Origin: Rostratula benghalensis
Taxonomy: Eukaryota; Chordata; Aves; Charadriiformes; Rostratulidae
Length of the DNA: 64,000 nucleotides
Reading direction: 5' to 3'
NCBI GenBank assembly: GCA_013399305.1
Contig: VXAI01000025.1
Location: 4,332,798 to 4,396,797 of the forward strand
The notes under the pieces were generated by a model. That model was not told the origin of the DNA and made no database searches. It worked only from the letters and a program-made list of their open reading frames with translations. Both the position numbers and the translations under genes were made by a program. Every line of letters begins with the position of its first letter. The first letter of the stretch is position 1. Below are positions 13,311 through 26,639 of the stretch, piece by piece.

Positions 13311-13475
13311 TAAAAGGTGACTTCAGGTGAGCAGCGAACCTACTCCTAACGAAATGTTTGAAACAGACAAAGAAACAATATCTGGCCTTGATACGATGCG
13401 AAGGGATTATGTACCATGCTATCTGTACTGTGACATAGTGATTTCATTGGGTATATGCAGGGTAAGGGTTTCCTG

Positions 13476-13489
13476 AAAAAAAAAAAAAA
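13476..13489. repeat. A14 tract
   Basis: Fourteen uninterrupted A. On the minus strand this gives the poly-phenylalanine stretch of a meaningless short frame at 13346-13591. Confidence 0.9.
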
Positions 13490-13919
13490 GATAGAGAGTC
13501 CTATGATGTTCTTCTGCTGTAAATTGTCCTGAGATTTTGGAGAATTGGCTGCTATTGCTGAATGGGCAAGGAAGGGAATCCATGTAGACAAGAACAGAAA
13601 TATTTCCCCCTTGGCTTTTATATTTAGTCCCTATGTAGAGTTCTGCTTATACAGAAAAGAGACTAGAAACGAGTGATGTTGTGTAGAGTAACGGCAATGT
13701 CAGCCTAAAATAACTGCCACAGTTACTGCCAGCTCCCAGTCTGATGGTTTCATCACAGAAGACCCAAGATACAGGTGCACGTCTATAACTTGATGCAGAT
13801 GAATAACCCTTTAAAGCACATAAAATTCAGCCTCCTCTGGCTGCCTGTTGAAACAGTAAACTGTAAGGGTCCCTCTCCAGATCCCTGAGCCCTCACACCC
13901 AGTTCTACAGAGTGCCACT

Positions 13920-14240
13920 CACTGTGGTCATGCAAAAAAGTTCTTTTATCAGGTTTGTTGGCAATGCCTTATGATAAAAAGAAAGCATTTTAAGACAACA
14001 AAGTGCTCTCTAAACTAAGAGATTTCTCTGTATAACACTTTTGCATAAATACTTTTCTGAAAAGTGGAGAAAAGTCACCATTTTGTGGCAGGTGAAAAGA
14101 AGTTCTGTAATTAAGGAAGTTTCATTGCTGTTAAAGGGATTGTTTTAAGTGCATTTACAAGAACTGAATCTTGTATGTAAATCCATACTGTCAGTAATAA
14201 CGGGGGATAAACCTTACACGAAATGACACAAAAGAGACCC
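13920..14240. promoter_or_regulatory. Candidate conserved non-coding element
   Basis: Repeat-free AT-rich block with several GATA-type (TTATCA, TGATAA) and TGCATAAAT-type cores, e.g. around 13945-13977 and 14041-14050. No open frame of note. Conservation is inferred from texture only. Confidence 0.28.
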
Positions 14241-14569
14241 AATGGTAGGCTGGTTCCCCTCATATTTTAGTATTGTCCATTCCTTTTCCAAGTCTGTTGT
14301 TGTTAGAATTATGTTTATGATAAGCTTGACTGCTTTCTGCAAAGTTAAAGAGAATATTTTGATTTCTACAAAGCAGATCTAATGAAGTTGGCTTGATAAA
14401 CCCCCATTGGTATCTTCAGGGAACAAGTAGATTAAACAAGCAATTATACCATAAGGTTTTTAGAAGTTAGATTTAAATACATTGTATGAATCTCAGCTTA
14501 ATGTAGCCTTTTGTCTACAGTGCTTCCTGCCAAAAAAACCTCCTGACAGGAAATAAACATTAAAATAAT

Positions 14570-14830
14570 CTTTAATCCCTTGTCTGGTCTATTACCATTA
14601 ACAATTGATGCACTTTAATTTTGTGGGATTTTAACTACAAAATGGAATGGCTAAGTAGTGATAATTGGGTTTGGAATTATACGGTCATTTATATCAACAG
14701 AAATGCAAGTGGCTGGGAGGGTGATTAATTATTTAACATTTCCTGGCTGTGGTTCCTATTATAGAATTTTCTGATATATTCTGCTGTGAACAATTATCAC
14801 CAAATGAGGATAAACAAATCTGTGATGTGA
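14570..14830. promoter_or_regulatory. Candidate conserved non-coding element
   Basis: Contains GATTAATTATTTAAC at 14722-14736 and CAATTATCACC at 14791-14801, with further TAAT cores at 14585-14640, in unique sequence. An octamer (ATTTGCAT) lies just beyond at 14875-14882. This pattern resembles a homeodomain-rich enhancer; binding is inference. Confidence 0.33.
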
Positions 14831-17269
14831 AGTCTTATTTATAAATTAAACTATATTTAGAAAATGTCTATTTCATTTGCATTTTTTTCTTCTTGATAGG
14901 ACTGTCATATTCAGCTTGTTTTCAAGCTTTCCTTGCCCTTTTGCTAATTTTTCAGGTTCACACCCCAGATTTCGTGCAAGAAAAACAGAGCTTCAGATGT
15001 GCTTAAAGTAATGCCCATTCCAAATAAAGATAGAGTTTATACAGTCATGGTAATGTGTTTGCATGTTCTGTTCCCCTTTCATTCCCTAATAATAGAATTA
15101 GTGCATGGCAATGTATTAAGATTTAACCCAAGTGCTGGCATCAGACTAGATAATTTAATTCCTCCAATTCATGAAGGTTTGGGAGGAGCATGCTGGTGCT
15201 GCCATTCTTGAATGGGGTTCTCTGGTATTTGAACCCTCTCATCTTTGGTAGATTTGTCTGAGAGTTTGCAGTTCTCATTCTCTCCCTTCCATAGCAGCGG
15301 CTGTCACTTTGCTGTATTATCCTCCTGTGTCCTTCTTGATACACATACAAGCAGAATTTGCAATTCATTTTTTACTTGCTTACAATATCTTCACTAAAAA
15401 AAATTAATGTGTATGCTGTTTATCTGACAAGATACCACACAGTCATTCTAATTAGTACTTTCCAAACAATTTTTCTTGCTACTCCCAAAATTTTCCCAGC
15501 CTTAATTTCCATTAAAAAAACCAGAAGGCTGCAACCCTTAGTTTGAAAATGATTCCTAAAAGTGCCAGAGTTTCTTCTTCAAGCAGAACTCCTAACGATC
15601 ATCCCTAGCAGCCCTGCCCAGAAAACAAAATCCAGTTTACATGCTTATATATCAACAAAGAAGGAACAACAAGATGATGATAATTATCGTTAGTGCAGTG
15701 CCGGGATTGTTAGTCACAGATGAGGACCCAGCCATATTAATAAATATGCAAAATAAACCAGAAAGATTGTTCCAAGTTCACATTGCCTAAAATTTAAGTG
15801 TTAATCAAAAGGGATAGGGATAGATAAAAAGAACAAGCATATAATGAGATAATATTAATCAATATGGTAGGCCCTGTTTTAGGCATGACTTTTTTTGATG
15901 CCAAAGAAAAGATTAGATACCAAAGAAAAAGGAGAATTTTAATGTGGATTATGAAGAAAGATAATGAGATAATATTGCAAATGCTTGTGGGCAGCTCTGT
16001 AAGCAGAATAAAAGAAAGCATGAAAATGCTTGTTTGAAAATTTAGGAAGTCATCAATGAGAACGACTATCTTGAAGTTGATCTAGGGTGAGTGTTGACAT
16101 GTTGATAGTGCATCAGGATAAACTGGATTAAACTGAAGATTTTTATGTAGACAGACTACGGTACTAAATGATGAAAGAATGAATTTGTTGTGAAAAAGAG
16201 GGGTTGCAGAAGGGGAGTTGATTGGCTACATCCTTAGAGAGACCCATCACAGCAAGTACAAGTCAAAAAACTTGAGTTCAAGATGAAAGAAACAGGCAAG
16301 AATGTCTTCAAAACCAAGATGTGGGAATCCTGTCCTTGTTCTTTGCACATCATCTGTGCAGGGCTCTGTTAGTGCTTCCAGTCTAGTAGTGCTGAATGGC
16401 CTTGGAAATGGGAGAAACCAGTATGGAAGAGGCCATCCCAGCTGGGTCAGCTGGTGCTGGAGACAATGTTCTGAATGTCAGGGGAGCCGATAGGGGCAGA
16501 AGGGACCACTGACTGCCTTGAAAATCAATTATTCACTCAAAATTCTCAGTCAGTTCCTCACTGTACCCCAGCTGCAGTGCAGTGCCGAAGCAGAACGTGG
16601 TTGTGCACATGAGCTTGTCCCCTGCCTTAGAGCAAGATTTGAGCATCAGCCCAGGAGGGCTTTGGTAGCCTGACACCGGAGGAAGCAGAGCGGGGCAGCG
16701 CAATAGAGGTTTAGGTGCGTCTGCAGGAGACCTGTGGAGTCTGCAGTTGGGAGATGTGTGGTAGCCATGGGCGGGAGCCCAGCCTAGATGAAGTGATCAG
16801 CACAGTTTGGCTGAAAGATGAAATATTGGGTGGGGCTGTGGAGAAGCTCGTGGCTCGATGGGCAGTACAGAGCTGGGAGAGCACCACAGCGTTAACGTGT
16901 TCTTTGTTCAAGCCAGAAAGACATGAGCTCATCAACCTTTATAAATTGAATCCAACTCAAGAACTCAATAGCAAGGTGCTAAGCATTGACAAACATTGAA
17001 TTTTATTTGATTTTAACACACTGGTTAGGTCTCCCACTCAGCATTCCCATATTTTACCTTACAATGTGAGCCGTGAGCTACTTTCTACGTTTCTCATAAA
17101 ATAAAGAAGATCTGTCAGAAAACTGTGTTAAATCACCCCCTTCATTTCCTTTCAACACACAGCACAAGAGCAGTGTGATGGTACAACAGCACTGCTGGGT
17201 TTGTGTCGTTGCCAAAGTCTTGGTCTGAGTGAGCAGAGACAATTTGGGACGTCGTTTGTCCACACCGAG
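14831..17269. other. Non-coding sequence with a slightly GC-richer patch
   Basis: No gene recognised. A 16-mer, ATAATGAGATAATATT, occurs at 15841-15856 and again exactly 120 bp later at 15961-15976. From 16560 to 16950 the GC content rises and a 94-codon plus-strand frame (16715-16999) is open, but an antisense frame is open over the same bases and no family is recognised. Confidence 0.5.
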
Positions 17270-17580
17270 CGGGTATTTATCAGGTGCCGGTCCATTAGTT
17301 AATGTGTCACACTCAGCAATATTGGAGGAAGTGGCAATGTATAGAGCACATTAACATGTTTTTTAGTTCACACTGATCTAAATGACCTGAAATCTAATTG
17401 TGTGGATTGCTTAGATCTTTTAGCACTTACTGCCATTTATAGCAACTGCTGTACTTGCTGGAGTTCTATCCAGGTGTGCAGGAGGAGTAAGGTACACGTG
17501 GAACTTTCATTCCAGAGGATGAAAGTACGTTAATGCTGCGTGTTACTAATTACTACCTATAGCCAGAAAAGTGCATTTTA
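17270..17580. promoter_or_regulatory. Candidate conserved non-coding element
   Basis: One of the better blocks by eye: CCATTAGTTAATGTG at 17292-17306, a TCTAATTGTG core near 17393, and TACTAATTACTACC near 17545-17560, all in unique sequence with some retained CpG. It carries no coding potential. A distal enhancer is the natural reading, but alignment is needed. Confidence 0.38.
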
Positions 17581-17999
17581 CATTCTCAACTCACATTTCT
17601 CTCAGCAGATGCTAATACGTATTAGGACATCTGTTTATATTTTCCTTCCCTCTATTTTTTTTTGAACTGCATCTTATTTAAAATACTGTTGTCAGCTGAA
17701 ATAGTATCGCCTTAAACAATATTACTTGTGTATGTAGTTGTGAGCTCCCGTGTCTGCTTTTGAGATGTCTTTCTGCATAAGCAGATTTTGGTTTTGTTTT
17801 GTGTAAGCGAAAGATGTCTCAAAAGTTGTTTTGCTTCATTTAAATTGGAGCAGGGATGAAAAAGGCAGAAAGAAGTCAGTAGGATAAAATGCAGGCTCTC
17901 CCCACTAGGTAAAGTTGTCCAATTACGCCTGGTGTCAGAACTTTTTAACATTTGAATGGCTGGGAGGGGATACTAATTTCAACCTTAATGATCGCTGCT

Positions 18000-18330
18000 T
18001 TAGGAGTCAACATCACAACACTTCACTTATAATTTTAGCACATCTGTCAGCCTGTGCTAAAAAGGAGCCCTGGGCTGGTGGGTGACTGAAGATCCTTTTA
18101 TCCCTGGAGAGGGCTGTATTCCCTTCAAGAGTGGGAGAATAAAAAGGTTATAAATGCTCTCCCACTTCCCCGCTGCCCGCATGCGCCCTGTTGACAAATA
18201 GTGACTTTCACATCCTGCTTTTACATTCATAAATGCAAAAATAAATAAAAAATATGCAACTTCTCATTGTATAGCACTTATGGAAGCAGCCCATTTATAA
18301 TGTCACATATTCTATAACACTGTATAGTCC
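18000..18330. promoter_or_regulatory. Candidate conserved non-coding element
   Basis: Unique block with a CpG-containing centre (18170-18190) followed by an A/T-rich stretch with ATAAATGCAAAAATAAAT near 18227-18245 and ATATGCAA near 18252. Texture suggests constraint; no frame is open over it. Confidence 0.3.
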
Positions 18331-19687
18331 CTAAGCTGGACTTTTTTTCATTTCAATAGATCACATTGATTTCCTGTATGACTTTATCTGCCTAATACAA
18401 AGTGGGATTGAACAGTTATTTGTCTGGATTTAGCCATTCCTTATCAAACATTTATGATTTAGCTCTTGCTGCAACATCTTCTTGTAAGGTCTTTCTTATT
18501 TTTATCTTTTCAGGAAGGGTATGAATGTGATAACGGGGCTGTAATAAATCTATCTCTTGAAAGTGAAACATATTTGGGGAAACTGTATGCTCTGGGCTGA
18601 CAGGAGAGGGGAAGTTTAAGGGGCAGGACAGCCCCTTTACGCGGGTGAATTGTTTCTAGGACGCTGTGGGCATCTATTAATAAGAATGATTGACTCCTCT
18701 GGTGGAGGTTTTCAGTGTATTGAGATGGCAGCTTCCCAGCTGCACAGTAGGCTGGTGCTCTTGAGATGAAAAGAGAGGTTTTGCCTAACCAGCCCAAATT
18801 TATACAGCCATGGGCAGGCTGTAGGTTGGAGAGAAGTAGCACGAGTCACAGAAAGGTTGGCAGGTTTGTGTCTTCTCTGTTTATAAAAATAAAAGAGTGA
18901 GATCTCAGTCTTGTCCTTTCTACTTCTCTTTCAATTTATTATTTATCTGGAGGGGAAAACAGAAAATATGCAAGTACTGTATAATAATACTGACTGTGAT
19001 TTAATTAAATGGGAGTAAAAAGCACATGTGAATAGTACACCTTTTCTGTGTGACAGCGTATTTTAAAATTTTGTTTGAAAGAAAAAAGCATATTAAAGCT
19101 ACCCACTGTGTATCCCAGGTGTTTTAATATTCCTAACCGGAGCATTTTAACTGAACAGTTTCCAAACAACCTCATCGTGCTAAAGTCATTTATTTTCCCT
19201 TACATAATGCTTTTCATTCAATGATTTCAAAACACTCTAAGTGTGCTTTTTGAAGTGCCAAACTAAGTGTCATATAACCCTGGGGAGATGTCTGGTGGTT
19301 TCATTGTACCCATTCTGCAGACAGGTAAATTCAAACAAAGAGAGATTAACAGACTCCCCGTGAATGAGGGAAGGAGGAAAGACCAGACCCCAAATCCCTG
19401 CTTGCCCAGTGCCAGCTCTGAGCACATGCCCCTTTGTTCAGAAACCACAGAGTGCTCATGCTGTGTGTAGGGGAGAAGAAAACTTTACAGAAACTGTAAA
19501 AGTTAATAATTACATTGTAAAGGCTACTTAACTGATAATGAGCATTTAATGCAGAACCATAAATTTGCATGGTGCTTACAAAGAAAATGTTCTTGTGTTT
19601 TTGTCTTGACTTCCCGAATGTGTTTATAGTTAAATTTTTAACCTGCTTAAGGGAGGCTGTATTCTGTAGAACTGAGGCTCTGTCTCC

Positions 19688-19701
19688 TTTTTTTTTTTTT
19701 T
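19688..19701. repeat. T14 tract
   Basis: Fourteen uninterrupted T. Confidence 0.9.
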
Positions 19702-19982
19702 ATGTCTCTTCACTAGTGCTTTCAATGACCTCTCTGTAAGTTTCTTTATATAGAAACCTGCTATGCTGTCTTGAATGCACAAGGTCAATAATGATTACCC
19801 TCTAACTTTGAAGGGCATCCTCCTTCTCCGCTTGCAAAGTATATCAAGCCACAAAGTCCCTGCATCCCATAATTGTGATTTCTCTTATGAAATGCAGTAT
19901 TAAGATATTCTTACTCCCCAAACAGTACAGCTTTAGTCCACAAGCATGTTAAGCCTGGGGAAGCCAAGATATAATTTTTTAA

Positions 19983-19994
19983 TTTTTTTTTTTT
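19983..19994. repeat. T12 tract
   Basis: Twelve uninterrupted T preceded by a second T-rich run at 19975-19980, giving a 20-base T-rich stretch broken only by AA. Confidence 0.85.
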
Positions 19995-20810
19995 CATTGT
20001 AGAAAAGTAGACTCTCTAGTTTCATTTAAAACAAATCCACATTGATGGAAACATTTTTATAACAGATTTGAGAAGAAGTGAACGGCTTATTCTTTTTGAA
20101 CACGTGAATGGGAAGTGACATTTCTGTTGTTTGATGTCCATATGATGCAATTAGAGACTTTATTTATTTTTTGTTTCTAAAGAACTGTATCGTGATCTGT
20201 GCAGACTGGGAATGCTTCAAATGATTTGTACTGAAATGCTGTTACTACTGTGGGCTGTAGAGGATACTTACAATGAAAATATGCCTATGTTTTGGAACCA
20301 GTGGTCCTCTAATAATTATCAATAAACAAAGTCAGTTAAAAGAAAGCACAGAAAGGCTAGAGGTAACAAAAAGATGCTTGAATTGAACTGATACCATAGC
20401 GGGCATGGACTGTGGCATCACACAGCTTCCTAGCCACAGTTCTGCTTCAATATGATGAATGTGGGAAGGTTTTCTGTTCTGTTCAGTAGCAGCAATAGCT
20501 TAACTTTTTAAATTACCTACTTTAAAAGTTTGCATGCTGCTAGTTGTAGTACTATATACAAAGAGGTACTATATTGGCTAATAGCAGAAAATGGGTCCTC
20601 AGAAAGAAATGTGAAATAATAATAGTATTTTTTCCAAGAAATTCATGCGGCTATTTTATTTAACATCAATAAATGCTTATGCTGCAATTTATTTTACCTA
20701 CAATTAATTCAGAGTTCTATGCAAGTATATTCTCAGAAAGCTACTGATTTGGTTTCCAGTGTCTTTTCCATCAGTGGTGCATTTTCAGGATCTGTTGGGA
20801 AATATCCCCC

Positions 20811-20842
20811 NNNNNNNNNNNNNNNNNNNNNNNNNNNNNNNN
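20811..20842. other. Assembly gap (32 N)
   Basis: Thirty-two unknown bases. The left edge ends in a C run (CCCCC) and the right begins in an A run, which suggests that low-complexity sequence stopped the reads. Gap size may be estimated, so distances across it are approximate. Confidence 0.99.
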
Positions 20843-23800
20843 AAAAACAGAAAGCCTAGAAAAAGGCATATTAGAATAAGTTGGAAGAAATGTGCATTCG
20901 TGTAAATACCTAAATATATAAAAATTAGCTTTAAAAATTGACTTCACCGAACATGAATAGTCACTTAAAGTGTAACTGGAATTGACTGTGTTGTGTATCA
21001 GCCTAATAGCTGGAGCACTGGTTCAATACAATGAACTTGGGAAGGTTTTCTTAATGAAAGAACTGACGTTTTCTGTGCAGTGGTTGCATTCATCAGACCA
21101 CACAGTGTTCATTACACTACAAAGGGCTGCCAATGGGAATTGTGGGGATCATCTGTTAGGTAAACCGGATAGGGACAAAGGATGCTGGAGGAACCAGAGA
21201 CTTCGGCACCTTGACAGGGTTCTGGAAGTCAGGCTGCTTTGGTGACCTTTCACTGGTGCACTACCATCTACTCGCTGGCAGATCCCCTGTCCGTGCCCTA
21301 ATTCCCCTACCCCAAATTGGCAAGGAGCACTGGTGGGTGTGCACAGCTCGCTCTCCACCCCTTCATAGGGCCACAAGCTTTAATTTGCTTTGTCTTAATA
21401 CTGTGGAGGTTTATTGAAAAATGGATGCTCTTTCCAGTAATGCTAATTAGACTCTAAAAACCCGCCCTGGTTTGTGGTGCTAATTTGGAGAGGTGCCACA
21501 TACTGGGGTTGATTTCTTCCGAGAGAAGATGAGCCCTGTGCCACTGGGAGGTGGGGAAAACCAGGCAGGGATTGCTGATTGGCAAGGTCGGCGCTGGAGG
21601 GCCCAGCGCTGACTCAGGAGCAGGCAGGGGAATTCAGTGGGGATTTGCATCCACGCTGTCCCTTGCTTACCTAATAGCAGCATTGTTGTGCTGCTTCATG
21701 GGGAGCTTTAGGGACTGAAAAGAGAGATTTAATAGTGAAGATAAAAGTTTTGCTTCAGTTCTCCTAACATCCAGTTATTAAGAAGCTCGTCTGCTCTGGG
21801 AGGCAGCGCACCACAAAACCATTCCCAGTTCACAGACAGGGGCTGTGTTAAAGCTCAGAAGAGGTTTAATTCTTTCCTGGGGATGTTTATAGTAGATGTA
21901 TGGGTTTCATGCACTGTTTTTCCTCCCACTCGCAGTGCTCAGGTTGAAGTTAGGTGAGAGTTACTGGCCTAAAAGTCCCTACCTCAAGGTCACTTCCCTA
22001 ACCTTATTTCCAACACGTTTAAATGTATTTATAGAGATAGGTAAAAATATGGTGGCTGCTGCCACGTAACCTTGTTTCCCTTGCTGACATCTCCCAGTGG
22101 ACAGAATTGGTTTTAAAGCTGTTTTTTGGGATGGGGACATGTAATATCAGGCCTGGTTTGAGTACTAGTGCCTGCCATGCTGCTGGTGGCACTCCACAGT
22201 GCTCCCTCCCTGGCCCAGCAGGGCTCTGGGCTCTTTGACATCACCTGCCACAGCCACCACCACCGGTATCTGAAAGATGTATAAGCCACAGAGAAAGAAA
22301 AGCACCTATAAGGTACTGGGAGCTGCAGTGAATTTTGTGTCCAGCAAGAATTTTTTAAGAGGGACTTTTTTGTTGTTTCATTTTTTGAAGCTTGTTGAAA
22401 ACCCTGTGTGTATTGTCATTCCAGAATCCCCGCTGCCTTTTATTCCTGTTTCTCTATGGACTGTACTGAGTGAATCAGTGACAAGGGTTACATATGTCTA
22501 TGGTAACTTCAGTACCACACCAGGATTTTAGAGCACTTGACTGACATTGGCCAATTCAGATCCCCAACCTGCCAGAGCAGCGTGGTGAAAACCTGTCTTT
22601 TTGATATAAAATAGAAGTGTTTTGCTTGCCCTTTTTGTTTTTGTTTTTCTTTCCTCCCCTTCTTTTTAAATTACTGAACTGGGGAGAGGTTTCAACTTTA
22701 TGCAAAGTGAGTTGTCAAGATTTGGGCCCCTATGCTATTTGCCAGAAAGGTTCAGGCTTTTACAGCTGGATTCTTGAAAAGTTTGGTTTTGTGGGAAAAA
22801 GAAGTAAAACCTGCAGAGGCCCCTGTGCTTTGGGAAACAGTGGGACATTAAAACTTTGAGAAGCCAGGCCCTGCTGTGCTACAGTGGGATCTGAAGCTCA
22901 TGCCCCAAACTGAGTGTATCCATGTCTTGGCTCTGTACAGCAGGAGAGGGAAATGTTCAAAGGAATTAAAGGCCCGTGTGAAATAGTGCCTCTCACTGCT
23001 GCTTGCTCTCCCAAAACGCCAGCAGAAGACACCAGGGCTGCTGGAAATGGTGAAGATATTTCCCTTATGTGGCAGGAAAAAATCCATTAGCAGTTTGAGA
23101 CAGGGTAGAAAGCAAGAGGTTTAAAGAATAAAAATACAAGAGCCTGATTTGTACAATCTCTCTTTTGTGAATAGCCTGGTACCTACAGAGTTGACAAACA
23201 GAGGCAGGGAAGAGCTAGAAGCTTGTTTGCTAAAAAACATCTGAAATTTTGTTGAGGACAAATTAATCCTTACTGGTATAACTGAACAACACGTATCCCA
23301 CTCTACAGATGTCCCCTGGGTGATAACGGAGTTCAAGTGAAGGAAATCAAGAAGAAACCATTCTGCTTAATTGCGAGTGTGCACAGGGTCCCCTGGCTCA
23401 GTCCAGGCTTTCTCAGTGCCCTGGCCCCAAGCACAGGAGCAGAGAGTGGAGATGGCACTGGCATCACCCAGCCTGGCTTTCAAAATAGAGGTATGGTTTT
23501 GAAAGTGATAATTGGATAATTTAGACGATGTGGGTGCTCGGAGAGTATTCTTTTTATTTATCTTGCAAATGAGTGACCAATAAAGTTTCTCAGTGTATGC
23601 ATTTTAAGCATATTTTTAGCGGTTGCATCTTTTTGGATCTCCACTGTAATATAGGAAGCAATCAGTTTTTTGTCCAAGGCATTTCTCTGCTGGAAATACA
23701 TCATAGCACAGCTCTTGCCCTGTTGTATGCTCTCCCCTGAGCCTGCAGTGTGTGCACAGGTGACTACAGCTAAAAGTCTGTGCATTATTACTTGGTACAT

Positions 23801-25599
23801 TTAAAACACCCACAAAAATTATCATGCCTTTTTTGTATTAAACTGAAGTTTAAGGTGTAGTTTTCTCCTTAAAGGCAAATACAGTATTTTAAACGTAGCA
23901 CTTCCCAAAATTGTATTTGTTTTAATGTTTATTAAAAGAGATTTGTATATGTAATACCAGCCTATTTCAGATTTTCTGCTTCTTGAAGCACAGAGCACAG
24001 GGGCTGATCCTCCATTACTCCAAGGCTTGCTTACTAATAGCACTCGCCAGCTTTAAGGGGGCTCCTGAAGAGTTTGTGTGGAGCCTTCACTGTGGCCTGC
24101 TCCAGATTTCTTGAAGCATTGGTAGCTGAAAACGGAGAGGAACGACAGGCCTGTATTCCCTGTGGCTATGCTTGGAAGTTTGGTTCATGAAAAATATGAA
24201 ATGTTTCTTTGTATTAGATGTCCAGATGCACAGAAATCTTCACTGTATGATCTCCACTCCACTTTGGTGCCTCTTGACACCTTTCAGAGACAACAAAGTC
24301 ACTGTGCTGCACTACAATACATACAAGCTTATTTTGCACAGCAGACTGCCTGCTCTGGGAAGAAAGCAGGTGAGAACCAGGGTTTAAGTCCATTTTGCGC
24401 TAGGTTTTATTTCTCCTCTCAATTTTGCACTTTGCCAGAAGCAGAAACCATGCTAAGGATGGCCTATAGCTGCTGTAAGTGACTGGAGAGGCATTGGGAC
24501 ATTCCTACATAACAATCATGCCTTTCCTCTGCCACATTTGGTAGGTGTGGTGGAGAAGGGGGTGTTCAAGGCAAAGATTTGCTGGTATGTGTGAAGTTGA
24601 GTGTGTTTGTTTTGACTAAATCCTGTAAATCATCTGTCTGGGGAATAGGTTGGTGTGGGAAGTGAAGAGGGTTGGGTTGTTGGGTTTTTTTTACTTTCAA
24701 AAATTGGATGGCAATTATTTTATTAAGGGATTTCAGTAGGAAAATAACAATTTTGTGGAGCGGTTTGTTTTTCTCTGGAGCAAAGTTGTTGTCTGTTGCT
24801 ATTTTTCTCTTAATTAGTGAGGCATTTTTAATTATCTGTCAAGGTCCCCTAGAACCTGGGATAGCTGGTCTTACGTGCATGTGCTGAAATCAAAACAAGT
24901 GGAGGGTGAGTGTCACAACTGATAGGAGGTGGAATGAAGCCTGAGGATAATTAGCATGTCTGGGTGGCAGGGAAGAAGGGACTCTGTCAGGTACCACGGC
25001 GAGAGCCTGCGTCTTTGCGTTTCTGATGCAATTCAAATACACGTGGAATTACACTGAGTAATAGTCATTAATTCTGTGTCTGTGCAGTGGAAGTTTTTCT
25101 GCTGCTTTTAAGTATGGTCAAGATCCCTGATTTTTTCATAAAATGTAACAGCCACTGAGCTCTTTGTGATTTGAGAAAAAGAGAGAGAAATGAAGTTGGG
25201 CTTGCTTTGCCCTTCCCCGACGAGCACATGGCTCCCTCTCACAGGGAACCTTTACCAAAGCTCGTTCACAAACCAGAAAGCAATATTGCTCCAGAGGATC
25301 CAGTTGATATTGCATGGCCTCATTGCCTGCTACAAGAGGAAAGTGTATCACAGGAGATGCCCCGAATCAGAAGAGCTTTGAGGCAAATAATTGTGGTGGT
25401 TGTATGGGTGGTCCACGTGCCTGTACCAGCGTGTGGACGGGGTGAGAGCGCACTGGTTGGAAACACTTAATTGCACAAGAGCTGTCAGATCATCTGTAAC
25501 TGAATCAACTCTGCTCACGTAGCAAAATCTTAGTGTTCTCAAATTGAAATCACTTAAGTAAAATGATTTTGTGGTGTTTAAAAAGCAACAGAAAAAAAT
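20843..25599. other. Non-coding sequence
   Basis: No gene recognised. Frames stay at or below about 106 codons (24162-24482 the longest). 21540-21640 and 22170-22265 are GC-richer; the latter has a CCAGCAGGG string at 22216 that is only a partial match to the CTCF core. A CAG|GTGAGA donor-like site at 24367-24375 follows a weak acceptor-like CACAG, not convincing. Confidence 0.55.
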
Positions 25600-25720
25600 T
25601 CACTAAAGACCATTAAGCGGCCTCAAGCCCCACGTTTCAGTGTTCATCATTTGTACCGATTATGGTGTGACAGCTCTTGAGTTTCCAATGATAACAGCCA
25701 TCTGACTTGATCTGAGTTCA
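25600..25720. promoter_or_regulatory. Candidate conserved non-coding element (small)
   Basis: Short unique block with retained CpGs, a TGATAAC GATA-type core near 25689 and a CATCTG E-box at 25699-25704. A GATA core about 10 bp from an E-box is a known composite arrangement; here it is weak evidence only. Confidence 0.28.
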
Positions 25721-26639
25721 ATGGATTTTCACTAAAATAGAATCATCGCCTTTGTGATGGATAGAAAAAGTAAAGCAATACATCCTGATAAATGCTCTGG
25801 CTTTTTTTTCCCCTTCCCTTACTGTGACCTTGTACAATCTATAAGTGAGCAAAGCTGAGCCCTGGCCACTGCTGCAACGCATCAGGACTTTGAAATTTAA
25901 GTAGCTCTGAAACCCATCAATGGGGTGAAGGGAGAATGGCCTGAGAAAGCGATGGATCATGCTTAGAGGGCTCACAGGGAAGCAGGGTAAGCTGAAGGTC
26001 AATACGCAGACATGTCCTGAAGGAACGGCTCAGACACTCATTCACATTCACATCTCAAAGCCACTGCTGCTGGAGCACTGTGAGCAGAGATCGGGAGGAG
26101 AGTAAAATAAAACAAGAATTTCAGAGCATATAATTTCTTTGCAGAAGCAAATGGCACAAGGGTACAGTATAAAATAGCTATAACCTATAGCGTTGGTGCA
26201 GTCCCTTAATCATCCCATCCGAGCAGCAAGAAAGGCACCACCATGGAAACACCTTCTGCCCATTAGACTCCAGTTGTTTTCAAAGTTTTTCAGTCCTGGT
26301 AATTGTGAAGAGCATTTAACATTTTTAATATGGCATTGATTGTTCAGCATGACATGAAAGTGAGCTAAAGTAGAAGGGCTGCAGTCTGGATCCATATGCA
26401 TGCAGACAAGTAATTCAAGGCTTCCCACTTTGTGCTTTGTGTGCCTGTGGGTTTCAGTGTCCACAAAACTTTTACAGGAGTTTATGTTCAGATTCTAATT
26501 TCATCGGGGCTTTGTAGGGAAAAAAAGTTGATGCCAGGTTCAGACTGGCCTGGCTGGAGAGAGCTTCAAAAACAGGAGGAGAAAAAGGAAGAAAAAGAAA
26601 ATACTGAAATAACATTAGTACACAAATTTGAACCCACAG
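25721..26639. other. Non-coding sequence
   Basis: Short frames on both strands, none recognised. Nothing further seen. Confidence 0.55.

Larger units (their letters stand above)
18331..20810. other. Non-coding sequence
   Basis: A minus-strand frame of 110 codons (18510-18842) is open but unrecognised. T tracts lie at 19688-19701 and 19983-19994. 20640-20730 has several TTAATT and TTATTT cores that might belong to a small conserved element cut by the assembly gap. Nothing else seen. Confidence 0.55.

Noticed and set aside
13289..13326. 38-bp exon-like segment with GGA repeat between acceptor-like and CAG|GTGAGC sites
   Set aside because: Low-complexity content and only one frame free of stops; chance arrangement more likely.
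16715..16999. 94-codon plus-strand frame in a GC-richer patch
   Set aside because: Antisense frame also open, no splice or start context, no homologue recognised.
21015..21027. GGTTCAATAC resembling a tRNA B box
   Set aside because: Does not complete the B-box consensus, and no A box or cloverleaf is present.
22212..22226. CTCF-like CCAGCAGGG
   Set aside because: The 3' half does not match the CTCF core, so the match is too weak.
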